Source of the DNA: Maea johnstoni
Lineage: Eukaryota; Annelida; Polychaeta; Spionida; Magelonidae
Reading direction: 5' to 3'
DNA: 64,000 bases
NCBI GenBank assembly: GCA_963942565.1
Contig: OZ012695.1
Location: 11,093,917 to 11,157,916, forward strand
The notes beneath the pieces were generated by a model that saw nothing but the letters and a program-made list of their open reading frames with translations, was not told the DNA's origin and did no database searches. Positions 39,616 through 51,701 of the stretch are shown here, in pieces. The stretch's first letter is position 1, and every line of letters begins with the position of its first letter. The position numbers and the translations under genes are program-made.

Positions 39616-40468
39616 GATGATAAGGCGCCTAATGGGTAGTAGGAGGGGTAAGATAAGAAAGAAAGAGGTACATTGGGTTAGATAACAATTTAATTATTTT
39701 TAGTATAGTACAGAGAGATAATCAGGGAGGTTTGAATAAGGGGAAAGACCGACGTTTTCAATGGTATTATAGCTGGTATTTTACACAAGAGAGTAGAGAG
39801 GGTACAGTAGGGATTGAGTATTAATTTCCCTCTTTTCTGGATGGTATAGACAGGTTAAAAACCGGTTGTATATACGTGTGATATCGTTACAGATTGTAAA
39901 CAATGATAAATTATACACAGGATCAGAAGTGGTGGAATGTTACCTCATGTAGCAAACTACCGTTATCTACAGTGTTGCAGCGGTGCACTTACTGTTTGTA
40001 CAATTTTGATTGAGGCACTTTTGGTCAAACAAATACAAGTAATAGTAAACAGAATAATGAATACAAGTTTTTAGTTATCAAAAACAAAACGGCAAATATT
40101 ATTCCAATAGCGCAAAAGTCAACAATAATACATTTAATGGATCAATAAATATTTATACACAGGCGAGGCTTCCTCTAGTACAGGCGATGTAATAGAGTAA
40201 AATTATCACTTAAAAACATCAAATATTATATATCTCATTTGACCACATTTACAGTGAAAAGTTTCAAAACAGTGCAGAATGCTCAATGTAGACAGGTTAA
40301 ATGTGGCCTACGGGAACAACTTTGGTGTTCAATGTTCAAGGTAGGCAGGTGTTCAATGTATCCAGGTAGGCCCCTATTGATTTTCAATGGGAGTGTGCCG
40401 GGACATGAAAAATTGTTCAATGTACGCAGGTGTTCAATGTACACAGGTGCTCAATTTGGCAGGTTCCA

Positions 40469-40680
<212 letters not shown>

Positions 40681-40681
<1 letters not shown>

Positions 40682-42019
40682 TTGTGTGTATGTAGCTTGC
40701 ATCTTAGGTATGTAGAATTGATTCATCTTTGCCAATCATACAATACAGCACTGTCCCTGATGTGCCTAACAGAGAATATGCACAAGGACAGCTGCAAGTA
40801 GTTTTAGGTTTAGAATGTCATCATCCAGGGTTTGCAGGAGAAATGTACATGCCTGTTCATACATTATTATGCTACCTTGAATAAGTTCTCAGAGTCTCTA
40901 TGATGAAACATTAATACGTTTGTATAATCCTTCACGCATTCTGCCGGTCTGTACCCAGCCTATTACATAAACAGCTATCTTAGGTTGCATACTAATTCTT
41001 CAAATTTGACAAACATAAGTTTACTAATCAATATATTTTCTCAAGAAAGATCATAATGAAATGTTGTTTCTCATTCTAAGTATAAGGCTGGTCACTTCTA
41101 GTTTAAGTTGATTTTATGTACCGTAGAAATATCCGGTTATCAGAAATGGTACTCAGTGTTGAATAGGCAGCACTATATGAATGGAATGTTTCAACCATTG
41201 AACATACCTTTCTTGAAATACAGGGGGGGGGGGGGGGTTGCGAAATAAAAAAGTATCAAAAACTGTTTATCAAATTGATTGCAGTGCGAACATAAGAACT
41301 AAACGCATTGTTGCTATTCATAAAACAAATGTTTTCTACTTATTGAATATACATTTTGACAACCTTCAGCTAACCAGGAATGGCTGTAAACAGGAATGTC
41401 ATTTTGGCATAGGTACAGTAGGCTGGTAAAGTGCTTGTTCTGCAACTGATATATACGCACAGCACGGTGATTTGTTTGGACTCAACAGCAACAGCAACAG
41501 TCAATTGTCACGCTGTATTGTCGTTATGAAGCCTGCAGCGCGATATATAGATAGGTCGTGCGAGGTAGAGTCACTGAGAATCCTTTTAGTTTTATTAGTC
41601 AACGGAGAAAAATGATAATTATTTCCTATCATACATAAACAATAAGGTGCTTTAGATACAATAATGGTGAAATAAGTTCATTGTGATTGTAGATTTACGT
41701 CACGTGGTGACGAGTTTGAGATACTGTATACATCATAAACATAAAGTGGTGTTAATACAGTTTGATAATGGACATTTTTATTTCTTTGACTACCTTTACT
41801 GCAAGCCAGGTATCGATAATGAAAGCAAGGTATTAAGACCTCACCTAACCCCATAGCAATTGCAACTCTTTCACAGGCGACTTCTAACTTGGGTAGTCAG
41901 TAATGACAGTAAGCAGTTATTGGGGAAAGCGGGAGACCACTCGAGTTTGAGGCCAGTCCCCTTAAGGCAGATTGCATCCCTAGCTGCATACACACAGACT
42001 TGACTTATACTTGAAATTT
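40681..42019. other. Non-coding stretch with a G-tract
   Basis: A run of about 15 G at 41223-41237. No coding support and no tRNA-like boxes. Confidence 0.5.
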
Positions 42020-42227
42020 CTTTTTTCGTCACATTTATGCCAATTCTGGCTAATTCGTGACTAGCCAGTTGTAAGTAGTGGAGGAAACCGGATTACCCGG
42101 CGAAAACCACCGCCTAGCCCCAACTTTCTCACATGCCCAGGCTGAGATTCGAAGCCAGGCAGTGGTGAGATATAGCGTGCAGTCAGGGACGGCGCCTTAA
42201 GACCACACGGCCGTCAGAGCAGGCCCC
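42020..42227 (-). mobile_element. tRNA-Leu/Ser-like SINE (minus strand)
   Basis: Same family as 31325-31546: head complement GACCACACGGCCGTCAGAGC, B-box region, body with CCGGCGAAAACCACCGCCTA, end TTTTTTCG. The piece between the B-box and the body is shorter than in the 31-kb copy. Confidence 0.8.
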
Positions 42228-42732
42228 AGGCACGACTTAAGGAGACACAGTTAGTAAGGCCATGTGACCTGTATAGTCTAAGTTCACTGGGTAACTATGT
42301 GATAATATCTAAGGACACTGAATGGGATGATAATAGTGCTGAGTATAATATTGAATTACATTCATCATTTAGCGGAGTTTGCCGCTTAACTCATTCATAT
42401 ATCATAAATTGACAATACAGCGAAATAAATAATCGAGTGAAGGCTATATAAGCATACAATGTTGCAAAAAGGTTCCAGAAATCTCTCTGGCTCTTCCTCT
42501 TAGAATTACTAATTCCTATTCGTGGGTGATGGAGGTGTGGGGGGGGGGGGGGGGAGATATACCTTATATTGCTTATTGTATATATATTGTATATGTATCC
42601 TATCTCATGTCTTTGCTTTCTCTGCCCATTATGTTTGCATTTTTTTCTTTTTTGTATTTTCTTCATCACATTTTGCAATTTTTTTTATTCTGTCTTTACT
42701 TTTCATCAAACCTCTCTATTTGAGCGTACATG
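42228..42732. other. Non-coding spacer with a G-tract
   Basis: About 17 G at 42538-42554 followed by a pyrimidine-rich segment (42640-42720). Nothing else seen. Confidence 0.5.
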
Positions 42733-43522
42733 CAGGGTCCGACATAAGTACTAGCCAGCTTGCCCCAGCAAGTGAATTTTTGAAAAAAAAGGCTATCGGG
42801 CAAGTACATTTTAGCTTGCACTTGCCTGAATCGGTAAGCTGATTTTCTGAGCACTATACATTTTTTGTATAGAAATATGGCACAAATACTTAGGCGACGG
42901 TTACTTGATTTATTGGTTCCCAGATCTGTCGATCAAAGTGGAATAGACCTGACGGGAAAATAAATGTAATTCCCCTGCCGCCGCCGAGTAGTAAGTAGGT
43001 ACAGCAAACCTACAATTTATTTTTCATGGATGGTAGTAACACTACAAAACTACAAGAATATTAATACCAGAGTGATACAACATTGCAAAAGCAAGGCAAT
43101 ACAGTGTTGTTGAAATGCATCATCTTATTGAAAATCATTCTTTTAATATTCAAAAATATGGTTTAAGTATGTATTTTAGTACTAGCCTAAAAACCACTGT
43201 TTGCTTATTTAGATTCCCACGTGTTAAAAAAAGAAAAAAAAATCTTTATGTTTAATTACCTTCCTCCCAATCCTGTACAATTGCTCTGGGAAGGATCCGG
43301 GAACCAATATATCAAATAATTGTCGCCTTAGAAATATGCTAACAATTCAACAAAATTTAAATGAAAATGGTTTTGAAGTCATTAACTCCATGAGAAATAA
43401 TACATGCCATTCTAGCATATGTAATAACTTATTTCGGGCAAGCGAAAGAAGTTTTCGGGCAAGTAGAAATCATTAACTTGTCCGGCATGGTAAGTTAGTT
43501 CTGAAATTTATGTTGGTGCCTG
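42733..43522. mobile_element. CAGGG-ended TIR element, unclassified (hAT-like termini)
   Basis: Left CAGGGTCCGACATAAGTACT and complemented right CAGGCACCAACATAAATTTC are imperfect inverted termini. GGGCAAGT/ACTTGCCC words recur in both subterminal regions. No target duplication is visible. A short related piece with TTTCGGGCAAGC and TTGGGCAAGTC is near 52527-52562. Confidence 0.5.
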
Positions 43523-44061
43523 ACCTGGTTTATGAAGCATTTAAAAAAAATGTTTTACTGATCTCTTTTTCTCTTTCTCTGCAACATATTTTTTCTTACC
43601 TTTGTCACAAAGGTTATGGGAATGGAACTTTTCCTTTCCAACTATCTCAAATGTTTGTGATCTATGGACGATTATTTTTTTCTCATGTGGTAGGATTTTA
43701 AAGTCCAAACCCGTGCTGTGCAGTGGGCCAGCTAGTTAGTATAATCCTCCAGTCCAACTAGATGGGAGAGTTTGTATATGCAAGAGCAGGTCAACCAGCA
43801 TGCTATTATGCTGAGTGTGCCACTGAGAAAGTTCATTCATACGTCTTATCTAATAGAACATGTAGATCAAAAATATCTGCAGAGCCCGAATTGACTCTGA
43901 ATTTCATAAACAGCGTACCCAAAATATATTCTGTACGAGTGCAACTCCGAAGCTGCCAGGAAACGTCAAGAGAAACATATCTAATAATGAAAATATCGTG
44001 CAGTGACTGATGTGATGGTGAATATATGTCAAGACAATCACTCTCCAATTACCTAAAGCTT
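43523..44061. other. Non-coding spacer, nothing recognised
   Basis: Short frames only. Confidence 0.5.
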
Positions 44062-44066
44062 TAATA

Positions 44067-44244
<178 letters not shown>

Positions 44245-44791
44245 CACATGCCCTATATTCCCATTGTTGTGGCCATGTGGTAAACATGATATAAAATGTT
44301 GATGAGTGAAAAAAAAAATATCAAGTGAAAAAAAAACATATCAAGTGTTAAAAACCCATATCAAACCATATCACACCTTTTATTGTTGGCCTATTGTTAG
44401 TCTATTGTTGAAGAATGGCAGGCCCTATGTTGAGTGTCCTTCTCATGACGTCAGTCCTTTGTTGGCCGGCCCATGACGTTATGACCTGTTTCAAGACGCC
44501 TGACCTATTCAAGATGGCGGCAGCTCTGTTGGAAGCCCCGCTTAGCCGAGAAGGGGCGTGTTTAAAGTTGTAACGCCTGGTAATTTCACAAACTTCCCTA
44601 CCGCTGAGGATTCAGGATGAAAGGATGAGCAGGCAAAACTGCTGTCACTTCATTTACGCATACATATGCTGTTACGGATGCTCTTCAATGTTTGACAGAG
44701 CGCCCATACACGCACGACCCACGGGTAATAAACAGGTTACATAATTTCCTCCTTAGTTTGTTTCTTTGAGTTAGATAAGCATGTAATAAAC

Positions 44792-44939
44792 AGGTTACAT
44801 AATGGTTGTGGGTGTGATATAGTTTTATCGCTTGTGGCTGTATGATATCACCCACTCATTCGCTGCGCTCACTCGTTCGGGATATCACACAGCCACTCGC
44901 GATAAAAACCATATCACACCCACAACCATTAAGTAACCT
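44792..44939. mobile_element. Foldback, first copy (AGGTTAC termini)
   Basis: The left arm AGGTTACATAATGGTTGTGG and a complementary right arm ending AGTAACCT enclose GATATCA-type inner arms and a GCTGCGCTCACTCG centre. A typical non-autonomous foldback; no ORF. Confidence 0.8.
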
Positions 44940-44940
44940 A

Positions 44941-45117
<177 letters not shown>

Positions 45118-45664
45118 CACGTGCCCTATATTCCCATTGTTGTGGCCATGTGGTAAACATGATATAAAATGTTGATGAGTGAAAAAAAAACATATCAAGA
45201 GAAAAAAAAAACATATCAAGTGAAAAAAATCATATCAAACCATATCACACCTTTTATTGTTGGCCTATTGTTAGCCTATTGTTGAAGAACGGCAGGCCCT
45301 ATGTTGAGTGTCCTTCTCATGACGTCAGTCCTTTGTTGTCTGGCCCATGACGTCATGACCTGTTTCAAGATGCCTAACCTATTCAAAATGGCGGCAGCTC
45401 TGTTGGAAGCCCCGCTTAGCCCAGAAGAGGCGTGATTAAAGTTGTAATGCCTGGTAATTTCACAAACTTCCCTACCGCTGAGGATTCAGGATAAGAGGAT
45501 GAGCAGGCAAAAACTGCTGTCACTTCATTTACGCATACATATGCTGTTACAGATCCTCAATGTTTGACAGAGCGCTCATACACGCACAACCCACGGGTAA
45601 TAAACAGGTTACATAATTTCTTCCTTAGTTTGTTTCTTTGAGTATAAATAAGCATGTAATAAAC

Positions 45665-45812
45665 AGGTTACATAATGGTTGTAGGTGTGATACGGTTTTA
45701 TCTCTTGTGGCTGTATGATATCACTCACTCGTTCGCTGCGCTCACTCGTTTGTGATATCAAACAGCCACTCGCGATAAAAACCATATCACATCCACAACC
45801 ATTAAGTAACTT
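45665..45812. mobile_element. Foldback, second copy
   Basis: Same structure as 44792-44939 with a few substitutions, for example in the right terminus (AGTAACTT). Confidence 0.8.
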
Positions 45813-45817
45813 ATTTA

Positions 45818-46548
45818 TATACATGCTCCTTTATCATAAGCTAGCTTACAGAATCCCCTATGGAAGTCATGAAAAGTAATATTTTTTTTCAATATTCATA
45901 ATTAATTAGAATTATGGACATTGTAATATAAAGTATGACTATTGAAAAATGAATTTAAATTTGAAAAAATATTCATGCATACTGAAAATCATTCTTAAGT
46001 ATTTAAAAATGTATTACTACGTGTAATACGATCATAAGATCTAAAATCAATACCGTATATACATGAATATTTCAAGGTACAAAATAATCACGTTTTTAGT
46101 GCAGAAATGGGGTTTTTAAATTTTAGAGTTTTAGTTGTTCACTGTTGGCTCAGTAGCCGCAAATATATTGAATGAGGCACCCTTTGTCAACTTTTTAGAT
46201 AAGATTACTAAGATTACATTGGTAGATCGGAGCTAATTGTTCTTGCTAGTCCAGTCCCTCAGTGATTATTTTGTCCCAAGATTTGATTGTTTGTATTGTT
46301 CAGACAAAGAAGTGTAATGACTATCAGCCGGGCTGTCACTATTCAATTTGTTGCCATAGTAATGAAATGCCATTTGGAATCGAAACTAAATGTTTTCCCA
46401 TTTCTGTTTCACAGCTGAAAGAGGGCGCCCTGAAACAATACTCTGTCATCTAAATTCATCATTCAAGTTTTTAATTTTCACGGTTCAAAAAGGTCAGCTA
46501 AAATAAGAAAGAATTGGAATACCTCTAAGTATTCCAGATATACGGTAA
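45818..46548. other. Non-coding stretch, nothing recognised
   Basis: AT-rich, with short frames only. Confidence 0.5.
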
Positions 46549-46854
46549 TATGATGAAGCATGGCTTCGACGCCGAGCGAAGCTCTGAACATTGCCAGCAC
46601 TGAAACGTAGTGAATTTTTGCATTTCTATCCCGTCCCTACCTCGCATGAACTGGTGAATAGGTGGAGAGCATTCATCCACTCCCGGGAGCAATTTAAAGT
46701 ATATACATGTTCATGTTTGAACCGACAAAAGACATGGCCTGGTAATGAGCATACCATAATGTGTCCCATCTGAATCTAGATGGGGCGCATTGTACGTCAT
46801 TGACAAGAATGACTGTATTGTTGTCGGGCGGTGATCTCTGTTGATGGCAATAAT
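46549..46854 (+). repeat. Dispersed repeat R2, copy interrupted by a LINE
   Basis: GGCTTCGACGCCGAGCGAAG and CATGTTTGAACCGACAAAAG followed by GAATGAGCATACC-like sequence. The same blocks occur at 49640-49985 and 50650-50890. The LINE starts directly after this copy. Confidence 0.65.
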
Positions 46855-46859
46855 ATCAC

Positions 46860-47394
46860 ATAGAGGATGGTAAGACAGAAATAACTGAGTCAGATCACAT
46901 GATTATATCCCTAACTATGAAAAGTAAAAAACAAAAGGTTAAAGAGACAAAAAAGGAAAAGTGGGACACCAAAAATGAGGATGGATGGAAGAAATACGAA
47001 AAACTAACGCAAAATAATACTAAACTTGTGGAATGCAGTGATGGGAGTGAAGATCTGGACAAAGTGTATGCAAGATGGATGAAAGAAATTAAGGAAATAC
47101 TCAAAAAATGCTTCAAAAAGACAAGAATTAAAAACAGAGAGAGAGCAAATACGAGTAAAGAGATAAGAGATCTTATGACTGAAAAAAGAGAACTGAAAAA
47201 GAAGTTGACAGAGCAAATAGGAAGACAGGAATGGAAAAAACAGTATGATACAAAGGAAAGAATAAAAAACATGAATGAAAAAATAGCAAACGAAATTCAA
47301 AATGTGAACACTGAGAAAGCAAAAAGAAACCTGCAACTTATAGAAAAAGCTGGAGGAGTGAAGTCAAATGAATTTTGGAAAATAAAACAAAGAT
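46860..47394 (+). pseudogene. LINE ORF2: endonuclease end and linker
   Basis: The frame reads IEDGKTEITESDHMIISL, the SDH motif that closes APE-type endonucleases, then a lysine/glutamate-rich linker ending NEFWKIKQR. The FWKIK segment normally leads straight into the RT domain, and the RT frame indeed continues as KDKESAHMIVRNDKEY in the next frame. A one-base change near 47391 therefore splits what was one ORF. The catalytic part of the endonuclease is missing. Confidence 0.75.
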
Positions 47395-47409
47395 AAAGAA
47401 AGTGCCCAC

Positions 47410-49455
47410 ATGATAGTGAGAAATGACAAAGAATATACAGATGCAGAGGAGATAAAAGAGGCTTATAGAGCACACTACACGGAAATTCTGAAAACAAGGG
47501 AGATCCAGGAACAATATAGTGAAATTGGGGATATAGTGGAGGAGAAATTTGCGAGGTATGTAAGGAATGCGGAGGAGAAAATGGAGCCAGAGATCACAGC
47601 TGAAGAAGTTGAAGAGACCCTTAGAGATCTCAAAGATAACAAAGCTCCCGGATGTGACGAAATTACAAATGAAATGCTGAAAAGAGCTGGTGGGAGTGTG
47701 AGCACATCCCTTGCAAGTATATTCAACCGAATAATAAAAGAAATGAAATGCCCAAAACAGTGGAGACAAGTTAAGATCAAAAGCATATATAAAAATAAAG
47801 GAAAGAAGGAGGACCTAGCTAACCAAAGAGGAATATTCCTGACATCAAATGTACAGAAGGCATTTGAGAGAATAATTCTAAAGAGAATATATGATGAAAT
47901 AGACAGATCAATGACTGAGTTCCAAAATGGAGCAAGAAGAAACAGAAGCTCAAATGAACACCTATATACAATGAGAGCAGCAATAGATTACTATGAATAT
48001 TTCAATATTCCGCTGATAATGCAGTTTTATGATCTCGAGAAATGTTTTGACAGACTGTGGCTCAAAAAGTGTATGACAAGACTATGGGAAAGTGGAGTAC
48101 AGGGACCAACCTGGAGGATAATATATGAGATGAATAAAAGTGCAGAGATAAAAATTGAGACACCAGTCGGTGAAACAGAGCCAATACAGATATATGAGGT
48201 GGTGATGCAGGGCACGGTGTTGGCGGCACTGATATGTGCAAACATGATTGACACTGTAACAGAGACTATAAAAAATGTTGGAGGTGGAATCAAATTTGGA
48301 AAAACAAAAATAACATCACTGATATTCCAAGATGATATCTTGCAGCCCGCAGTTACAGGGGACACGGCACGGAGAGCAGCGATAGCATGTGAGACATTTC
48401 AAGATGCAAACAGAATGAGATTTAACATGAAGAAGACACAAATGATGACATTGAGAGGAAAAAGGGGAAATAGGAACAAAATTCAGATAAACAAACAAGA
48501 GATGACAGAATGCACAGAATATAAATATCTTGGAGATCACCTAAATGAAAAGAATAACTACAAAACCACGATAGAGAAGAGAACTAAACAGGCAAATATT
48601 GACAACATGGAAACAATGGCAATAACAAGAGAAATGAACATTCCAGAAAAAGAAATACAAATAAGGCTTAAACTACTACAGACAATAACTATACCAAAGG
48701 TTTACTTCAACAGTGAAACCTGGACTAACCTCACAAAGTGGGAAATGGAAAAAATTGATAGTATAGTGAGCGGTAGCTTAAAAAAGCTAATTGGACTACC
48801 ACGTACAACACCAACTCTTGGTATCTACGCAGAAACAGGTATTGCTCCAGCTAGACACCATATAGCTCAAAAGAAGCTTATGCTGCTACACAGAATAAAA
48901 TCGGGTGAGCCACAGAAGCTGATCAACAAAATATACGAGGAACAAAAAGAGATGGACCTACCCAAGTGCTGGTACCAGGAAATCAAAACAATAAAGCAGA
49001 AATACAAACTAGATGATAGTGACAATGAACTGGGTGCCATGAGCAAGGCAAAATGGAAAAACATTGCCAAAAAAGCAATACAAAATGAACTTCAGAATGA
49101 ACTAGAGAATGCAAGTGAGCTAGTAAATAAGAAGTTAAGAGACATAAAGATATTTGGAAAGAAGGAATATATAGACTCAGTGGAGTCTAGAATGGCTAGA
49201 CTGGCTATTAGATATAGACTAAACATGACTCGACTGGCCACAAACTACAAGGCGGCCAATACAAACATGTGCTGCCCTCTGTGCAAGAGGGAAGAGGACA
49301 ACTACGAACACATGGCCAGGTGCTCAGAATATGGTCAAATGGACAATATCCTAAACCTGTCAGAACTGTACAGTGAGGATGTGCAGGAAGTGAGGCGGGC
49401 AAGGGAGGCAATAAAGGAACGCATGGACTATAGATGCGCCCAACCTGACAGCTGA
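47410..49455 (+). CDS. LINE reverse transcriptase (ORF2 C-terminal two-thirds)
   Basis: 681 codons without a break. Known RT landmarks in order: DNKAPGCDEITNEMLKRAG (motif 1 region), LTSNVQKAFERIIL, FQNGARRNRSSNEHLYTMRA, motif A at QFYDLEKCFDRLW (first catalytic Asp D208), motif B-like QGTVLAALICANMID, motif C F306-Q307-D308-D309, YKYLGDHL, then the thumb region with LPRTTPTLGIYAETGIAP. A C-terminal Cys-His finger CPLCKREEDNYEHMARC (about 622-638) is present. In non-LTR elements this enzyme copies the LINE RNA onto nicked target DNA. Motif C usually reads F/Y-A-D-D; Gln replaces Ala here. The catalytic aspartates are present, but without the endonuclease the copy cannot insert on its own. Confidence 0.9.
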   Translation: MIVRNDKEYTDAEEIKEAYRAHYTEILKTREIQEQYSEIGDIVEEKFARYVRNAEEKMEPEITAEEVEETLRDLKDNKAPGCDEITNEMLKRAGGSVSTSLASIFNRIIKEMKCPKQWRQVKIKSIYKNKGKKEDLANQRGIFLTSNVQKAFERIILKRIYDEIDRSMTEFQNGARRNRSSNEHLYTMRAAIDYYEYFNIPLIMQFYDLEKCFDRLWLKKCMTRLWESGVQGPTWRIIYEMNKSAEIKIETPVGETEPIQIYEVVMQGTVLAALICANMIDTVTETIKNVGGGIKFGKTKITSLIFQDDILQPAVTGDTARRAAIACETFQDANRMRFNMKKTQMMTLRGKRGNRNKIQINKQEMTECTEYKYLGDHLNEKNNYKTTIEKRTKQANIDNMETMAITREMNIPEKEIQIRLKLLQTITIPKVYFNSETWTNLTKWEMEKIDSIVSGSLKKLIGLPRTTPTLGIYAETGIAPARHHIAQKKLMLLHRIKSGEPQKLINKIYEEQKEMDLPKCWYQEIKTIKQKYKLDDSDNELGAMSKAKWKNIAKKAIQNELQNELENASELVNKKLRDIKIFGKKEYIDSVESRMARLAIRYRLNMTRLATNYKAANTNMCCPLCKREEDNYEHMARCSEYGQMDNILNLSELYSEDVQEVRRAREAIKERMDYRCAQPDS

Positions 49456-49629
49456 GACTGCCAGGACTCCAGAAAGTGGAGAAGGGATTTGAGAAAGAAA
49501 GAAAGAAAACTGTTTGTTGTTGCTAAGTATGGAGAGCCGTGACGTCCTAACAATGCCGAGTCATGAAAGACCATTGTTGGACGTCATTTTGACAGTTTGC
49601 TGTCAGTTTTCACGGAGGTACGGCTCCAT

Positions 49630-49985
49630 TGAAGTCATCTCTACATGTTCATGTTTGAACCGATAAAAGACATGGCCTGGGAATGAGCATACCAAAGCTC
49701 AGTGTTTACCCAGCGCAGGAGTCGGACGTCACTTCTGTACTTTTCAGTAGTACCGTGGTGGTGCCACTAGTACCGTGGTGGCGCCACTAGTACCGTACAA
49801 AAATATGGTCGATGGATTTTGAAGGCCATCGTAGTAACAGGAGTGAGGTAGGTATTCTCCTGTGTCGGGCGTGCATTACCATTATCCGAGCTTCACTCGG
49901 TAATATGATAAGACATGGCCTCGACGACGAGCGAAGCTCTTAACAATAACATAGCTGCAATTTTCTACCCGTAGTGCCAGCATGT
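49630..49985 (+). repeat. Dispersed repeat R2, copy after the LINE
   Basis: CATGTTTGAACCGATAAAAG, GGAATGAGCATACCAAAGCT, GGTAATATGATAAGACATGG and GACGAGCGAAGCTCT match the copy at 46549-46854, in permuted order. A local duplication of AGTACCGTGGTGGTGCCACT lies near 49748. Confidence 0.65.
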
Positions 49986-49987
49986 TC

Positions 49988-50437
49988 CGCGGGGGGGGGG
50001 GGGCACTTTGGTATTTAGGGGGGTACATTAACGCTAGTTATCATAATTTTGAAATACCCCTAAGGCCTAAAGCACTGATTTCAGGCCAAAAAAGCATCCT
50101 TATTTTTTTAAAAAGCTGACTTTTTCCAGTATAAAAACACCCCTTCTTTTACCAAAACAATGACATTGGATGACGAGAACACGTATTTTAACTTAAGATT
50201 TTATAATCCTCTGCCTGTTCAGTTTGCGGCAGCAGACTCGGAAGCCCACGTCACTTCGGGAGTCACTCGGCGTCAGAGCCGGGTATATTTCGTGGATTGT
50301 TAGGGGATTTTCACCCCCCATACATACGCGGAACTTCAGAGGTCTTAAAAAAGACCCCAGTTTTCCGCGAAATACGTAAGGCGGGTGCGTCCCCCTCTGT
50401 ACCTGAGAGCCCCATAATACCCCCCCTCCCCCCACGC
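49988..50437. mobile_element. G-tract-ended TIR element, most complete copy
   Basis: It starts GCGGGGGGGG, then GCACTTTGGTATTTAGGGGG, and ends with CCCCTCTGTACCTGAGAG-CCCC and a C-tract. The inverted termini are the G/C tracts followed by CACTnnGGTA. It interrupts a run of repeat R2. Sister copies are at 14451-14713 and 52650-53060. No ORF; superfamily unknown. Confidence 0.7.
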
Positions 50438-50477
50438 GCAGCATGTATTGCGAACTATGTAGTTAATGATGTGTGGC

Positions 50478-50620
50478 GCGCTTGTATCACGATGGCTATT
50501 TGGCGCCAGTTTCTAAAGAAAATGAACGCTGCACGTCACAACACACGCACATTACCATTGTTGAATTAGTGTATAGGCTTCACGATAAAACGCGTATATT
50601 TCTCTTTTTTGTCCGCAACC
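50478..50620 (+). repeat. Dispersed repeat, sister of 28064-28250
   Basis: TTTGGCGCCAGTTTCT, CACGTCACAACACACGC, TTACCATTGTTGAATTAGTG and TTCACGATAAAACGCG are in the same order as at 28 kb. Confidence 0.65.
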
Positions 50621-50649
50621 TTGGGTCGTTAAAACATATCCATAGTTCA

Positions 50650-50890
50650 TGTTGTAGGACATAGAGCTGGGCCTGGGAATGAGCATAACAAAGCTCAGTG
50701 TTTATCCACTTCACGCGACTCCGTCTGACGTCACTTCCTTTTTAACAGCGGGACCCGGACGTACCATAAATTGATCGATGGAAATTTCAGGCCATCGTCC
50801 TACTGACAACAATGAGGTATCTCGCGCATTGCCATTGTACTCGCTACGCTCGCTAGCTGCTTCGCAGCTTGCGAGCTTCGCTCGTTATTA
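50650..50890 (+). repeat. Dispersed repeat R2, third copy
   Basis: GGGAATGAGCATAACAAAGC, GACGTCACTTCC and a clustered inverted GCTACGCTCGCTAGC / GCTTCGCAGCTTGCGAGC region. Matches 49680-49900 in order. Confidence 0.6.
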
Positions 50891-51321
50891 GGGGAGAAAT
50901 ATGCAGGGAAATAGGTAGTGAAGGAACCCCTAATAAAGCATTTGGCAAAAAAAGCTTCTGTTACAGTTTGTTTTAGGTTCAACTATTTGACTGGAATAGT
51001 GGTGTACACAGAAACGGGAAGTGAGAAAAAAGGGAAGGGGAGGGTCAGTTGGCTATGGACATGCTAATAAGAGCTGCCAGTTCCAGTTATACGTATGAGT
51101 CGTGTTATCCGAATGGGTTATTTTGATGTGGTCTTCTAATTACTACGCATTACACGACAGGCTTGGAGTTTTATCAAAAGTTATCAAATACCACCCAATA
51201 TTGCTTTTCAATAAAGACTATATTGCGCAGTATCCTCTTTCATCTTACAGTCATTAATAAATGGGGCGCATTCATGACGTTCCATGTAAATGGGTCCTGA
51301 TATTAATGAATGTAAATATCT

Positions 51322-51418
<97 letters not shown>

Positions 51419-51701
51419 TACGTAAAGAGATAACGAGCAGGTACCCTTCACCCTTCATCCCTTTCTTAAGAAGTGAGCGGGAGCGCCACGCACCACTTAA
51501 TAACACAGCACCATATTCACTGATGTCCCAGGAATGGGCCCATTACCAGCAACAAAAAAGAGCCATAGCTAACCCACATCACACCAATCTATACGGTCCG
51601 CCTAAGTTTAAGTTAAATATCCGCTTACCTTGAATGCTCTTGCTTACTGAAGATAAATAGTCAATAATGATTGTCCATGGTGATTTGGCTTTTGAAAATC
51701 G
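50891..51701. other. Non-coding stretch with one (TA)n array
   Basis: The array lies at 51323-51416; nothing else recognised. Confidence 0.5.
51323..51416. repeat. (TA)n array
   Basis: About 94 bp of TA. Confidence 0.97.

Larger units (their letters stand above)
36180..40198 (-). mobile_element. L1/Tx1-like LINE with 13-bp target duplication
   Basis: AAAATTATCACTT is duplicated at 36167-36179 and 40199-40211. The left inner edge is a T-run (poly-A of a minus-strand element). Going 5' to 3' on the minus strand there is a ~580-bp leader (40198-39616), an intact ORF1 (39615-38704), the start of a spacer holding an hAT insertion, and the last part of ORF2 (37662-36558). Most of ORF2 (endonuclease and RT palm) is absent, apparently lost in an internal deletion near 37664-37790, where a fragment of a palindromic MITE arm lies. 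A leader and ORF1 are present, so the 5' end looks complete. Confidence 0.85.
46855..49508 (+). mobile_element. 5'-truncated jockey/CR1-like LINE with (GAAA)n tail
   Basis: It begins within the very end of the endonuclease domain (ESDHMIISL at about 46890), continues through a lysine-rich linker and a reverse-transcriptase frame, and ends with a 3' UTR of only about 50 bp and GAAAGAAAGAAAG at 49493-49508. Repeat R2 flanks it on both sides. No target duplication was found. One frame change near 47391 separates linker and RT frames. Clade is uncertain within the jockey/CR1 side of non-LTR elements. Confidence 0.8.

Noticed and set aside
46895-48540. Minus-strand frames of 66-143 codons opposite the LINE reverse transcriptase
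   Set aside because: Antisense shadows of a purine-rich coding strand; hydrophobic Phe/Ser/Leu composition is what the complement of a Lys/Glu-rich gene gives.
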